DNA from: CAZDUS01 sp964609375
GTDB lineage: Bacteria > Verrucomicrobiota > Kiritimatiellia > CAIKKV01 > CAITUY01
Direction: 5' to 3'
Assembly: GCA_964609375.1 (NCBI GenBank)
Contig: CAZSSA010000020.1
Span: 1-29,735, forward strand
DNA: 29,735 nucleotides
Positions 15,746-23,890 of this stretch are shown here, piece after piece. Made by a program: the position numbers and the translations under genes. Position 1 is the stretch's first letter. The number at the start of each line of letters is the position of its first letter. Below the pieces are notes generated by a model. That model did no database searches. It had not been told where the DNA came from and saw nothing but the letters and a program-made list of their open reading frames with translations.

Positions 15746-17224
15746 ATGAATATTCTATTACTATATCCAGAGTTCCCGGCGACGTTTTGGAGTTTCAAGC
15801 ATGCGTTGGAGTTTGTAGGAAAGCGGTCCGCGTTGCCGCCGTTGGGGTTATTGACTGTGGCGGCCATGTTGCCAGAGGACTGGCAGACGCGGCTTGTGGA
15901 TGTGAATGTGCAGGCGCTTACGGATAAGGACCTGGCCTGGGCGGACTGCGCCTTTATCAGTGCCATGGTTGTCCAGCGTGAGTCGGCGCGTAGTCTTATA
16001 ACCCGGTGCAAGACGGCAGGGCTCCGGGTTGTTGCCGGTGGACCTCTATTCCAGGTTGAACACGAGAAGTTTGAATCCGTGGATCACTTTGTCCTGAATG
16101 AGGCTGAATTGACGCTGCCCCTGTTCGTTGCGGATATGAGGCAAGGGGCCCCGAAGCGAATATATGCGTCGTCTGGATTTGCGGATTTGCGGACAACACC
16201 CATTCCTCTATGGAAGAAATTGAATCTCAAGCGATATGCGAGCATGAGTATTCAGTTTTCCAGGGGATGTCCCTTTAACTGTGATTTCTGTAATGTCACC
16301 GCCCTGTTGGGACATCGGGTACGCATCAAGACATCGTCGCAGATTATCGCTGAACTTAATGGCCTTTATGAATTGGGATGGCGCGGCGACATTTTCTTTG
16401 TTGATGACAATTTCATCGGGAACAAACCTTTTTTAAAAGCCGATCTGTTGCCGGCATTGATTGAGTGGCGGAAAGGTAAAACCGGGAATGTGTTCTTTAC
16501 CGAATCCTCGCTTAATCTCGCGGATGACGAGGCCCTGATGGCCCTGATGGTTGACGCGGGATTCACCAAGGTTTTTATCGGCATTGAAACCCCTGATGAG
16601 ACTTGTCTGGTGGAGTGCCGTAAGTTGCAGAATGGGAACCGGGATTTGGTGGAGGACGTGAAACGTATTCAGAGGGCGGGGCTACAAGTGCAGGGTGGAT
16701 TCATTGTCGGATTCGATCACGATCAGCCGACCATTTTCCAGCGTCAGATTGATTTCATACAGAGAAGCGGGATTGTGACTGCCATGGTTGGTCTGCTGCA
16801 AGCGCCTATCGGGACGAGGCTTTATGAACGAATGAAGAAGGAAGGCCGGCTTTGTGCGGAATCCTCGGGCGATAATGTGGATGGAACGACGAATATTGTT
16901 ACGGCGATGGATATCGATAAACTTCGGGAAGGATACCGGGAAATCCTGGATTATATTTACTCCCCGAAGAACTATTACCGGCGGTTAAGGACATTTCTGC
17001 GAGAGTACAAGCCACCGAAGACTCGAGGCCATTTGCAGTGTTCACATGTGCTGGCGCTTTTGCGTTCGTTTTACCGGCTTGGGATTGTGGGCAAAGAGCG
17101 ATTCCATTATTGGGGGCTTCTGTTGTGGACGCAATTCCGGCGACCGCGGCTTGTTCCCGATGCCATTATTCTGGCGATCTATGGTTATCACTTCCGCAAG
17201 ACCTGCGAACGCCATGTGGTATAG
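15746..17224 (+). CDS. Cobalamin-binding-domain radical SAM protein
   Basis: The protein has 492 residues. The first 140 or so resemble a B12-binding Rossmann domain (LPPLGLLTVAAMLPEDWQTR, VVAGGPLF) without the DxHxxG cobalamin-His motif, as in many class B-like enzymes. The radical SAM core has the cluster motif CPFNCDFC (Cys175, Cys179, Cys182) and the sequence FVDDNFIGN. A C-terminal domain of about 130 residues (YYRRLRTFLREY onward) matches the long-tailed group often labelled DUF4070. Such enzymes do methylations or rearrangements, but the substrate is unknown here. The start ATG 15746 has GAAGAAGG upstream. The gene stands alone, so context gives no pathway. Confidence 0.85.
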   Translation: MNILLLYPEFPATFWSFKHALEFVGKRSALPPLGLLTVAAMLPEDWQTRLVDVNVQALTDKDLAWADCAFISAMVVQRESARSLITRCKTAGLRVVAGGPLFQVEHEKFESVDHFVLNEAELTLPLFVADMRQGAPKRIYASSGFADLRTTPIPLWKKLNLKRYASMSIQFSRGCPFNCDFCNVTALLGHRVRIKTSSQIIAELNGLYELGWRGDIFFVDDNFIGNKPFLKADLLPALIEWRKGKTGNVFFTESSLNLADDEALMALMVDAGFTKVFIGIETPDETCLVECRKLQNGNRDLVEDVKRIQRAGLQVQGGFIVGFDHDQPTIFQRQIDFIQRSGIVTAMVGLLQAPIGTRLYERMKKEGRLCAESSGDNVDGTTNIVTAMDIDKLREGYREILDYIYSPKNYYRRLRTFLREYKPPKTRGHLQCSHVLALLRSFYRLGIVGKERFHYWGLLLWTQFRRPRLVPDAIILAIYGYHFRKTCERHVV

Positions 17225-17284
17225 CGAGCCGGCATGCAGGGTTTGGGGCAAGGTGTGGGAATGTCGCGGGCGGGGGCGTTTGAT

Positions 17285-18469
17285 TTACGCAGGGTGTTTG
17301 GTGTCCTGCGATAGGGCGTGCGAGTGACTCGATAATGGGCCCAACGGCATCACTTCTCCCTGGCGCAGCAGGATCGGGGACATTTTGATGCTGAGTTCGT
17401 TCTCGAAGCGACTAATCAGTCGGAGGTCGCGGCTGGTTAGCAGGGAGACGGCACAGCCTTTGGCGCCAGCGCGAGCGGTTCGTCCGACCCGATGAAGGTA
17501 CGCCATGCTGTCGCTGGGCATATCAACATTAAAGATGTGTGTAATGCCCTTGATATCCAGTCCGCGAGCTGCGACATCCGAGGCGATAAGAACGTTGACG
17601 CGCTCGCCGCGAAAATCATCCATGGCTTTTTTGCGCTCACCCTTGGTGAAGGCTCCATGCAAGTCGGCGGTCTTGATCTTGTGGTGCACCAGTTTAGAGG
17701 CAATGACTTCGGCGCTCTCGTTGCGATGAACAAACACCAATGACCGCCCCGGCTTCATGGCATGGATAAGTTTCCGCAGCCAATCCGGCTTATCCCGTTC
17801 CTCGCAGATAAGGTAAAGATGTTCAATATCGCTATTCACCCGTGATCTGCCAGCCCGCACCATGGACAATTCCGGTGCCATGGTCTTGGCTTCACTGGTG
17901 GCATCGTTTTTTTCAGTGGCCGACACAAAAATCAGTTGCCGGTTTCGGGGAGTGGAGTGAACGATCATCCGGACGGTTGCAAGACTTTCGGCGGTCAGAA
18001 GGCGGTCAGCTTCGTCCAGAACCACGCTCTTAATGGCGTCGGTTTTTATCTTGCCCAAGGTGATGAGATCGCGAATCCGGCCAGGCGAGCCGATCAGGAT
18101 GTGAGGTTTTTTCTTCAGTTTATCAATCTGCCGTTGCATAAGCGTTCCGCCGATCAGGAGTACCGAGCGGAGGGGGAGTCGGGAATTGACAGTCAAGGTG
18201 CTGGCCTGACGTTGAATCTGGATGGCGAGTTCGTGGGTAGGGACGACCACAATCATCTGGGTGGCGGGCAGGAGCGGGTCGAGGCGTTGATACAAAGGCA
18301 ACAGGTAGGCCAGCGTTTTCCCTGTCCCTGTTTCCGAGTTGAGGTAGGCGCTCTTTCCGTCCAGAAGTAACGGTATGGCTTCCTTTTGGATGGGCATGGG
18401 CTCGGTAATTTTTTCGATAGCCAATGCCGATACCAGTGATGGCAGCAATCCTAATTCATTGAAGGTCAT
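17285..18469 (-). CDS. DEAD-box ATP-dependent RNA helicase
   Basis: The protein has 394 residues with both RecA-like domains. It has a Q motif (FNELGLLPSLVSAL...PMPIQKEAIP), motif I SETGTGKT, Ia PTHELAIQ, Ib GSPGRI, motif II as DEAD (VVLDEADRLL), motif III SAT, motif V ASDVAARGLDI and motif VI HRVGRTARAG. The C-terminal tail is short with no RNA-binding extension, so it is a minimal helicase. Roles in the family include ribosome assembly and mRNA decay. It is transcribed divergently from bioF with 123 bases between. The Shine-Dalgarno sequence is weak. The specific paralogue (RhlE, CsdA, SrmB type) cannot be told. Confidence 0.93.
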   Translation of the reverse strand: MTFNELGLLPSLVSALAIEKITEPMPIQKEAIPLLLDGKSAYLNSETGTGKTLAYLLPLYQRLDPLLPATQMIVVVPTHELAIQIQRQASTLTVNSRLPLRSVLLIGGTLMQRQIDKLKKKPHILIGSPGRIRDLITLGKIKTDAIKSVVLDEADRLLTAESLATVRMIVHSTPRNRQLIFVSATEKNDATSEAKTMAPELSMVRAGRSRVNSDIEHLYLICEERDKPDWLRKLIHAMKPGRSLVFVHRNESAEVIASKLVHHKIKTADLHGAFTKGERKKAMDDFRGERVNVLIASDVAARGLDIKGITHIFNVDMPSDSMAYLHRVGRTARAGAKGCAVSLLTSRDLRLISRFENELSIKMSPILLRQGEVMPLGPLSSHSHALSQDTKHPA

Positions 18470-18592
18470 AATGCGGCTTTCGTTTAATTCCGGGAAACGA
18501 TAGCAGAAATGGCCTTTGGGCGCTCGACTATTTGAAAGGAGGCGAATACTCGCGGGTTGACATGATTCGGAGGGCTTAGCAGGATACAGGCC

Positions 18593-19768
18593 ATGTCAGA
18601 TACGGAGTCATGGATTATAAAGGAGCTTGCCGAACGACGGGTGGCGGGGTTGGAGCGTATACCGCTGGTGTTTGATTCGGCAGGGACCCGTGCGTCGTGC
18701 GGAGGGGTTGCTATTGTGAACTTCTCCAGCAACGATTATCTGGGGTTGGCGGGAGACTCCCGTGTGGTCAGCGGTGCCATTGATGCGTTAAAGGAATATG
18801 GGGCAGGGGCCACGGCTTCCCGACTCGTTGCCGGCACCCTGAGGTGTCATGAACGGCTGGAGCGACGCCTGGCGGCATTGAAGGGCTATGACGCCGGCCT
18901 CTTGTTCGGGAGCGGCTACAGTGCCAATGCCGGTATTGTTACGGCGATGGTTGGGCGGGATGATCATCTCTTCATTGACCGGTTGGCGCATGCAAGTTTG
19001 GTGGATGCGGCGGTTTTAAGTCGAGCGAGTATGCACCGTTTCCATCATAATGATGCATGCCATTTGCGCGATCTGCTGAAGCGATGTCCTGCTGCTGGTC
19101 GGCGCCTGATTGTTACCGAGTCGGTGTTCAGCATGGATGGGGATCTTGCCCCGCTGGTTGAAATGGCGGCGTTGGCGGATGAGTTCGGGGCGATGTCGCT
19201 TGTGGATGAGGCGCATGCAACCGGCCTGTTTGGTCCGGGCGGGAGTGGTTTGGTGGGGGCATGTGGAGTTCAAGCGCAGGTGAACCTGGTGATGAGCACG
19301 TTGAGCAAGGCATTGGGGGGGTATGGGGGCTGCGTATGCTGTTCCGTTCCGATGCGGTCATGGTTGGTGAATCAGGCTCGCACGTTTATATACTCGACAG
19401 GCGTCCCGCCGGCGATGGTGGGGGCTGCCCTGGCCGCTTTGGATGTGATGGTGGAAGAGCCCGGGATTGGCGCTTCCGTGTTGGCGAAGGCCGGCCGGTT
19501 GAGGGAATTACTGCATGCCGGCGGACTGGGCACAGGATTATCGGCGAGCCAGATTGTGCCGGTCATGGTGGGTGACAATCACCGGGCGGTGCGGATGCAA
19601 CAGCGGTTGATGGATGAAGGGATCCTGGCGGTGGCCATCCGTCCGCCGACGGTGCCCGCCGGGACGGCGCGATTGCGGTTCTCGGTAACGGCACATCACA
19701 CGGAACAGGATATTGCCCGTGCATCGGAAGTATGCCTGTGGGTGGCCAGGGAGGAAGGGTTGGTATGA
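18593..19768 (+). CDS. bioF: 8-amino-7-oxononanoate synthase
   Basis: The protein has 391 residues, the usual length. It is a PLP enzyme of the alpha-oxoamine synthase family that condenses pimeloyl-ACP/CoA with alanine in biotin synthesis. Motifs include NFSSNDYLGLAGD, the GAGATASRLVAGT glycine-rich segment, LVDEAHATGLFGPGG (PLP-contacting Asp and His) and the lysine motif STLSKALGGYGG. The bioC and bioD genes follow with 4-base overlaps, which supports AON synthase over other family members such as KBL. AGGA lies upstream of the ATG. Confidence 0.93.
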   Translation: MSDTESWIIKELAERRVAGLERIPLVFDSAGTRASCGGVAIVNFSSNDYLGLAGDSRVVSGAIDALKEYGAGATASRLVAGTLRCHERLERRLAALKGYDAGLLFGSGYSANAGIVTAMVGRDDHLFIDRLAHASLVDAAVLSRASMHRFHHNDACHLRDLLKRCPAAGRRLIVTESVFSMDGDLAPLVEMAALADEFGAMSLVDEAHATGLFGPGGSGLVGACGVQAQVNLVMSTLSKALGGYGGCVCCSVPMRSWLVNQARTFIYSTGVPPAMVGAALAALDVMVEEPGIGASVLAKAGRLRELLHAGGLGTGLSASQIVPVMVGDNHRAVRMQQRLMDEGILAVAIRPPTVPAGTARLRFSVTAHHTEQDIARASEVCLWVAREEGLV

Positions 19769-20559
19769 ACAGGGATGTGATCAGGGCATTTACGAGGGCG
19801 GCGGAGACTTATGACCGGGGGGCATCCCTGCATCGCCATGTGGCAGCCTTGCTTACGGAATTTCTTCCGGAACGGGATTGGTTGGCGGGGAGGGCGATAT
19901 TGGAGATGGGATGTGGGACAGGGGTGCTGACCAGGCTTCTGCGGCAACGGTATCCGGAGTCGCCATTGTATGCCGTGGATGCGTCGGAGGGGATGATGCG
20001 ATGGATGAGGGATCAGTTTGCCGGGGATCTGCGGGTGACGTGTAAGGAGGGAGATGCCAGGACCTTTACCTGTGGACAGTCTTTTCCGCTGGTGGCTAGC
20101 AGTTCGGCTCTACACTGGGCGCAGCCGCTGGAGATCACCATGGCAAATTTACACACGTTAACGGAGGCGGGTGGTTGTCTTTGTGTGGCGATGATGGTGG
20201 AGGGGACGCTGGGCGAATTGCGTGAGATTCGGGCGCGGATTGCGCCAGGCAAGGTGCCCCGGGATCGTCTGCCGGATGAGGCCCGAGTGCTTACGGCCCT
20301 CGAGGGGGCCGGTTTTGTGTTGACGGATGTGCGGAAGGAGATGGTTCATGCCCGGTATTCATCAGCGGATGATTTTCTGCGGACGATTCATGCGCAGGGA
20401 TTGACAGGAGGTGGAGTGTCACGCGGGGCGTTGCCGTTGACGCGTCGCGAGTTGGCCCGGGTGTGTTGTGAATATGATCGGGATTGCGCCGATGGGCATG
20501 GCGGGGTGTATGCGGGATATGAGGTTTTGTTTGTGGCTGCAGGAAAGAAAGAAGCATGA
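19765..20559 (+). CDS. bioC: Malonyl-ACP O-methyltransferase
   Basis: The protein has 264 residues. It is a SAM-dependent methyltransferase with motif I ILEMGCGTGVLTRLL and a second acidic strand YAVDASEGMMRWM. In biotin synthesis BioC methylates malonyl-ACP so that fatty-acid enzymes can build pimeloyl-ACP. The N-terminal FTRAAETYDRGASLHRHVA fits the BioC signature (F..AA..YD..A..Q). The start ATG 19765 overlaps the bioF stop, and the gene overlaps bioD in turn. No bioH or other demethylating esterase lies nearby, so that step must be encoded elsewhere. Confidence 0.9.
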   Translation: MNRDVIRAFTRAAETYDRGASLHRHVAALLTEFLPERDWLAGRAILEMGCGTGVLTRLLRQRYPESPLYAVDASEGMMRWMRDQFAGDLRVTCKEGDARTFTCGQSFPLVASSSALHWAQPLEITMANLHTLTEAGGCLCVAMMVEGTLGELREIRARIAPGKVPRDRLPDEARVLTALEGAGFVLTDVRKEMVHARYSSADDFLRTIHAQGLTGGGVSRGALPLTRRELARVCCEYDRDCADGHGGVYAGYEVLFVAAGKKEA

Positions 20560-21206
20560 TGAAAACGATGGATGGGATTTTTATCACGGGAACGGATACG
20601 GGGGTTGGCAAGACCGTGGTGGCCGCAGGGGTGTTGTGTGCATGGCGGGCCGCAGGGATTAATGCGGCACCGATGAAGCCTGTGCAGACGGGTTGCACAG
20701 GAAGGGGGAAGGCGTTGCGAGCTCCGGATTTGGATTTGTGCCTGCGAGTGGCGGGGCTTGAGGTTCCGGATCAGGAATACTCATTGATGGCGCCCTATTG
20801 TTACCGTCCATCCTGTTCGCCCCATCTGGCGGCGGATAGGGCGAGGCGGCCAATAAAGATTAATCGAATAAGGATGGCAGCCGGAGCCTTGTTGGAGCGA
20901 TATGACCGACTGGTGGTGGAGGGAGCGGGTGGTGTGATGGCTCCGATCGGGGGTGGGCGGACGATGCTGGATGTGATGCAATCGCTTGGGTTTCCCGTTA
21001 TTGTTGTGGCGCGTCCCGGGCTGGGAACGTTGAATCATACCCTGCTGACGCTTGAGGCGTTGAGGCGGCGCGGGTTGCGTGTGGCGGGGGTCGTGGTGAA
21101 TCAGGCGACGCCGGGGCGGATCGGGTGGATAGGGAAGGATAATATAAAAGCACTCGGAGTGTTAGGCAAGGTGCCGATTTTGGCTTGCGTGCCGTTCAGG
21201 AAATAA
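20556..21206 (+). CDS. bioD: ATP-dependent dethiobiotin synthetase
   Basis: The protein has 216 residues. It closes the ureido ring of dethiobiotin from DAPA, CO2 and ATP. The P-loop GTDTGVGKT, the following APMKPVQTG (Lys and Thr used in the active site), VVEGAGGVMAPI and the C-terminal nucleotide-binding stretch VVVNQ are all present. ATG 20556 overlaps the bioC stop; a second ATG directly follows. It ends the bio operon, and bioA and bioB are not in this window. The adjacent PAP2 gene is convergent, 18 bases away. Confidence 0.93.
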   Translation: MMKTMDGIFITGTDTGVGKTVVAAGVLCAWRAAGINAAPMKPVQTGCTGRGKALRAPDLDLCLRVAGLEVPDQEYSLMAPYCYRPSCSPHLAADRARRPIKINRIRMAAGALLERYDRLVVEGAGGVMAPIGGGRTMLDVMQSLGFPVIVVARPGLGTLNHTLLTLEALRRRGLRVAGVVVNQATPGRIGWIGKDNIKALGVLGKVPILACVPFRK

Positions 21207-21224
21207 TATCGAATCCGGTAACGG

Positions 21225-21956
21225 TTACGATGTCGCCGGGGGGGAGCTGTCAAGACGATCTTCGTGGTATGGAATCCGGAGGATGAAGTAGTAGAGGATG
21301 AAGGCGGAGAAGGCAGGGAAGACGGCGGACCAAAGGACATCGGAAGCGAAGTGAGCACCGGCCGCCATACGGGCGATACCGATCAGGGTGCCATAGATGG
21401 CCGTGCCGGCAAGCGTCAGGATGGCGAGGCTTTGGCGGCGGCGGCGGAGGAGGAAGTAGAAGGCGGCGAAGTAGTAGCCGGTTGAACTATGGCCGCTTGG
21501 AAAGGATTTTCCCTCGCCAGGGGTCCCTCGTTCAAGGATGTGTCTAAATTGCCATTGCCCCCCGAATTCCGCAACCTGTCGCGGGCGTGGGCGCCCCCAA
21601 TGGTCCTTGAAGATCGTATTAACGAGCAAGCCGGGGCCGAGAGCAAGAACGAGGACCAGATACAGGCAGTGTCGGCGCCATGTGGCCACTGTTGGGTGAC
21701 GGGATCCCTTGATAAAGGCGACCAGTGCTGCGGCGGCGACAATCAGTGCTGGCCACGTGCCAAAGGTATAGAGGAACTTCCAAAAGGGCCAAGACTCATA
21801 GGGCCATGCAGCACCTGATGAGCGATGGAAGAGGGATTGAAGGCGAATATCCAAGCCGCCGTCAAGGAAGGGGATGGTTGCGACAAAAAGCAACAAGTTC
21901 AGCCAGAGAAGATCTGGAAGCCAAAGGGAGCGGTAGGATGGGTGTGAGTTAGTCAC
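21225..21956 (-). CDS. PAP2-family membrane phosphatase (possible lipid A/phospholipid phosphatase)
   Basis: The protein has 243 residues, with about six hydrophobic helices. The three-part phosphatase signature is present: KDHWGRPRP, SFPSGHSS and RMAAGAHFASDV, supplying the catalytic histidines. Members dephosphorylate phosphatidate, undecaprenyl pyrophosphate or lipid A. The GPGLLVN...EFGGQWQF arrangement and location beside LptF make lipid A or isoprenyl phosphate attractive, but this is inference. The start is GTG at 21956, overlapping the permease stop by 8 bases, so it is translationally coupled. Confidence 0.86.
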   Translation of the reverse strand: MTNSHPSYRSLWLPDLLWLNLLLFVATIPFLDGGLDIRLQSLFHRSSGAAWPYESWPFWKFLYTFGTWPALIVAAAALVAFIKGSRHPTVATWRRHCLYLVLVLALGPGLLVNTIFKDHWGRPRPRQVAEFGGQWQFRHILERGTPGEGKSFPSGHSSTGYYFAAFYFLLRRRRQSLAILTLAGTAIYGTLIGIARMAAGAHFASDVLWSAVFPAFSAFILYYFILRIPYHEDRLDSSPPATS

Positions 21957-23058
21957 AACGTCGTATTAACCGGACACCAAGGAACATGGCCAATGCGATA
22001 GGAATCCATGTGATGAGGTGTGGCTGGATAATGGGATGCTTTGTCATGGTTTCGGCCACGATGATAAAGAGGTAAAAAACAAAGACCAACCCGAGGCTGA
22101 TGCCAATGCCTACGGTGGTTTCCTGACGGTGGGTTCTTGTCGCGAGAGGGGCGCCCAGCAGGACGAAGACGAAACAGGCGAGGGCCATGACGATGCGTTT
22201 GTTGAATTCGACGGCAAGAACGGCGCGCTGGCGGTCCCGTTCATCGTCGGATAATCCCGGATAAAAGGATGGGATATTGTCATAGACCTCGACGACTTCG
22301 TCCATGGTCATATCGCTCTTTTTCTTTATTTTCGGTGTGTTGTTGGTGGAGCTTGATCCCGCCACGTTGATGACGAAGGGGAAGTGGCTGGCGTGGCCTG
22401 GCCCAGGCTTGTCGTCATAGAAAGGGTCTACGCGGACATCATAGAGGTCAATGATGAGGTTTTGCTTATCCTCTGAGGAAGTGATGGTTCCGTGCTGGGC
22501 GCGGATAGTGCGGGGCGGGGACCCTTTTTGGACCTGATAGATGAGAATATCCTGAAGTTCATTGTCTTTTTTTCCTCCGACATAGAATGTGATTCCAGGG
22601 AAGTCGCGGATGGGGCGTCCTTCCTCGATGAGTTGCATGGGGTTTTCAGTGCCCAGTTGACGGAGCGCTTCGCGGCGAGTGGCGTAACTGGTGGGGACGA
22701 TGTCGGTATTGAGGTAAAGACAGATGACCGACATCAGGGCGGCGAAAATCATGGGTTGGCGCATGATCTGGAGCATGCGGATTCCGCTGCTTTTCATGGC
22801 GGTGATTTCACCGTTGGCGGACAGTTTGCCGAAGGTCAGCAGGGCGGCCGTCATGATGCTGACCGGGATGGATAAACCAAGGGCTGCGGGAAGTCCGGCA
22901 AGGAAGATGGTGGCAATAAGGCGGACGGAACCTCCCATGGCGATGGGATCGGCAATTCGGAAAAGAACCATGATGCACATGACGAACGTCAACACAAACA
23001 GTGTCAACAGAAACGTCAACAGATAGCTATCCCGTACATATCGTGAAACGATGCGCAA
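21949..23058 (-). CDS. LptF/LptG-family (YjgP/YjgQ) permease
   Basis: The protein has 369 residues with the family layout: three N-terminal helices (from SYLLTFLLTLFVLTFVMCIM), the loop GKLSANGEITAMKSSGI typical of LptF/G, a long periplasmic jellyroll region (about 125-265), then three C-terminal helices. LptF and LptG form the LPS-exporting LptB2FG transporter. Only one of the pair is here, and it cannot be told whether it is LptF or LptG. The start is TTG 23058 with GGAG 8 bases upstream; no better ATG lies in frame. Confidence 0.9.
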   Translation of the reverse strand: MRIVSRYVRDSYLLTFLLTLFVLTFVMCIMVLFRIADPIAMGGSVRLIATIFLAGLPAALGLSIPVSIMTAALLTFGKLSANGEITAMKSSGIRMLQIMRQPMIFAALMSVICLYLNTDIVPTSYATRREALRQLGTENPMQLIEEGRPIRDFPGITFYVGGKKDNELQDILIYQVQKGSPPRTIRAQHGTITSSEDKQNLIIDLYDVRVDPFYDDKPGPGHASHFPFVINVAGSSSTNNTPKIKKKSDMTMDEVVEVYDNIPSFYPGLSDDERDRQRAVLAVEFNKRIVMALACFVFVLLGAPLATRTHRQETTVGIGISLGLVFVFYLFIIVAETMTKHPIIQPHLITWIPIALAMFLGVRLIRRCD

Positions 23059-23101
23059 TGCTGATCTCCGTAAAGTCGAAAGATTCCTGGGTCAGGAGAG
23101 G

Positions 23102-23131
23102 TATATACCTGTGCGCAGGGGGATTAGTCGA
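23102..23131 (-). promoter_or_regulatory. Candidate sigma-70 promoter upstream of the LptF/G-type permease gene
   Basis: On the minus strand TCGACT (23131-23126) is separated by 18 bases from TATATA (23107-23102), a fair match to -35 and -10 boxes. A start point near 23095 would leave a leader of about 37 bases before TTG 23058. The -10 box lies inside a 12-base palindrome AGGTATATACCT (23099-23110), which might also be an operator. Confidence 0.35.
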
Positions 23132-23202
23132 GGAAGAAGAGACCGTGAGATGATGGATTCTCCGCCCTTGGCTGGAGTCACGCATTAAACAATGCACTGC
23201 TT

Positions 23203-23541
23203 TTATTTACTACCACTGGATGCAGCGTGTTTTGGGCGCTTGTAAAACACACGGCGGTAGCCGGCCGAGGCCAGCATTTTTGTGAGTGACGCGACTTCCG
23301 TCAAGGGCAGGGTCCTGGGAATGTCTACATAGAGTGTGGTTTCTGATGTTGCCCCTGTTTTGTGCAGGGCGGAAATCAATTGATCCCGCGGAATAGATTT
23401 CCCGTTGACGATCCATGTTCCCGTTGGGAGGACTGAAAGATGCAGTGAATCGCCTGAGGTGTTTGAAGGGGTCGCAGGGCTCATGCACCCCGTGAAGGAG
23501 CAAACGGCAAGTAGAGCGACGAAGGAGAGAAACAGTTTCAT
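23203..23541 (-). CDS. Small lipoprotein with an ExbD/TolR-like domain
   Basis: The protein has 112 residues. It has a lipoprotein signal ending FTGC (Cys19), then one compact domain: LHLSVLPTGTWIVNGKSIPR, TLYVDIPRTLPLTEVASLTK and AGYRRVFYK. This strand-helix order is the periplasmic swapped-hinge fold of ExbD/TolR, where a residue string LxxxG..v...L...L and I.vD....y..v......aG are usual. ExbD normally has an N-terminal transmembrane helix with a functional Asp, and here that is replaced by a lipid anchor. No exbB partner is nearby. It is separated from the LptF/G-type permease gene by 144 bases. Function unknown. Confidence 0.65.
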   Translation of the reverse strand: MKLFLSFVALLAVCSFTGCMSPATPSNTSGDSLHLSVLPTGTWIVNGKSIPRDQLISALHKTGATSETTLYVDIPRTLPLTEVASLTKMLASAGYRRVFYKRPKHAASSGSK

Positions 23542-23640
23542 ACGGCATCCAACTTTCCTGTGATTCGCTGTAGGTTAATCCATTTAGGATTGTTTTTCCA
23601 AGGCGAAAGTGGCAATAAGGATCCTCTGTCGGTTACTTCG

Positions 23641-23654
23641 TGTCGTGTGCGACA
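23641..23654. repeat. Inverted repeat upstream of the dnaK promoter
   Basis: TGTCG-TGTG-CGACA is a perfect inverted repeat with 5-base arms. Its centre is about 185 bases before the predicted start of the sigma-54 promoter, a distance usual for activator-binding sites. Confidence 0.35.
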
Positions 23655-23690
23655 ACAAGACGCCGCTTGAACGACGAAAAGAGTAGCGAT

Positions 23691-23705
23691 GCGTCACTTT
23701 GACGC
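23691..23705. repeat. Inverted repeat upstream of the dnaK promoter
   Basis: GCGTCA-CTT-TGACGC is a perfect inverted repeat with 6-base arms. Its centre is about 134 bases before the predicted sigma-54 start point. Like the one at 23641, it is a candidate enhancer-binding-protein site. The 343-base gene-free stretch 23548-23890 otherwise holds AT-rich sequence and the -24/-12 promoter. No CIRCE element was found. Confidence 0.4.
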
Positions 23706-23805
23706 GCGCATTGGATTCATTGTTGATAAGGTGTGTTTTGTTAATAGTCACAAGTTGTTGTAAATGAGCACATTATGTTGTTTATCAGTCGAAAGTGATA
23801 TGAAG

Positions 23806-23821
23806 TGGCACAGGGATTGCT
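23806..23821 (+). promoter_or_regulatory. Sigma-54 (-24/-12) promoter for dnaK-groES-groL
   Basis: TGGCAC (23806-23811) and TTGCT (23817-23821) are separated by 5 bases, an exact match to the TGGCAC-N5-TTGCW core. Transcription would start near 23832, giving a leader of about 59 bases to the dnaK ATG. Two inverted repeats lie 130-190 bases upstream, as expected for an activator. It is the best regulatory site in the window, although the consensus is only 11 bases and chance cannot be excluded. Confidence 0.6.
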
Positions 23822-23890
23822 ATATGAGACAGGTGCAAGCGTGGAATTGTTTTAAAATGCGCCTGAGAATTTGCTGATAAAGGAGTAACC

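Noticed and set aside
18557..18592. TTGACA box as a bioF promoter
   Set aside because: A perfect -35 hexamer is present, but at 16-19 bases no fair -10 follows, and the start point would fall on the bioF ATG. No BirA operator was seen either.
23548..23890. CIRCE element (HrcA operator) upstream of dnaK
   Set aside because: No TTAGCACTC-N9-GAGTGCTAA-like sequence is present, nor before groES.
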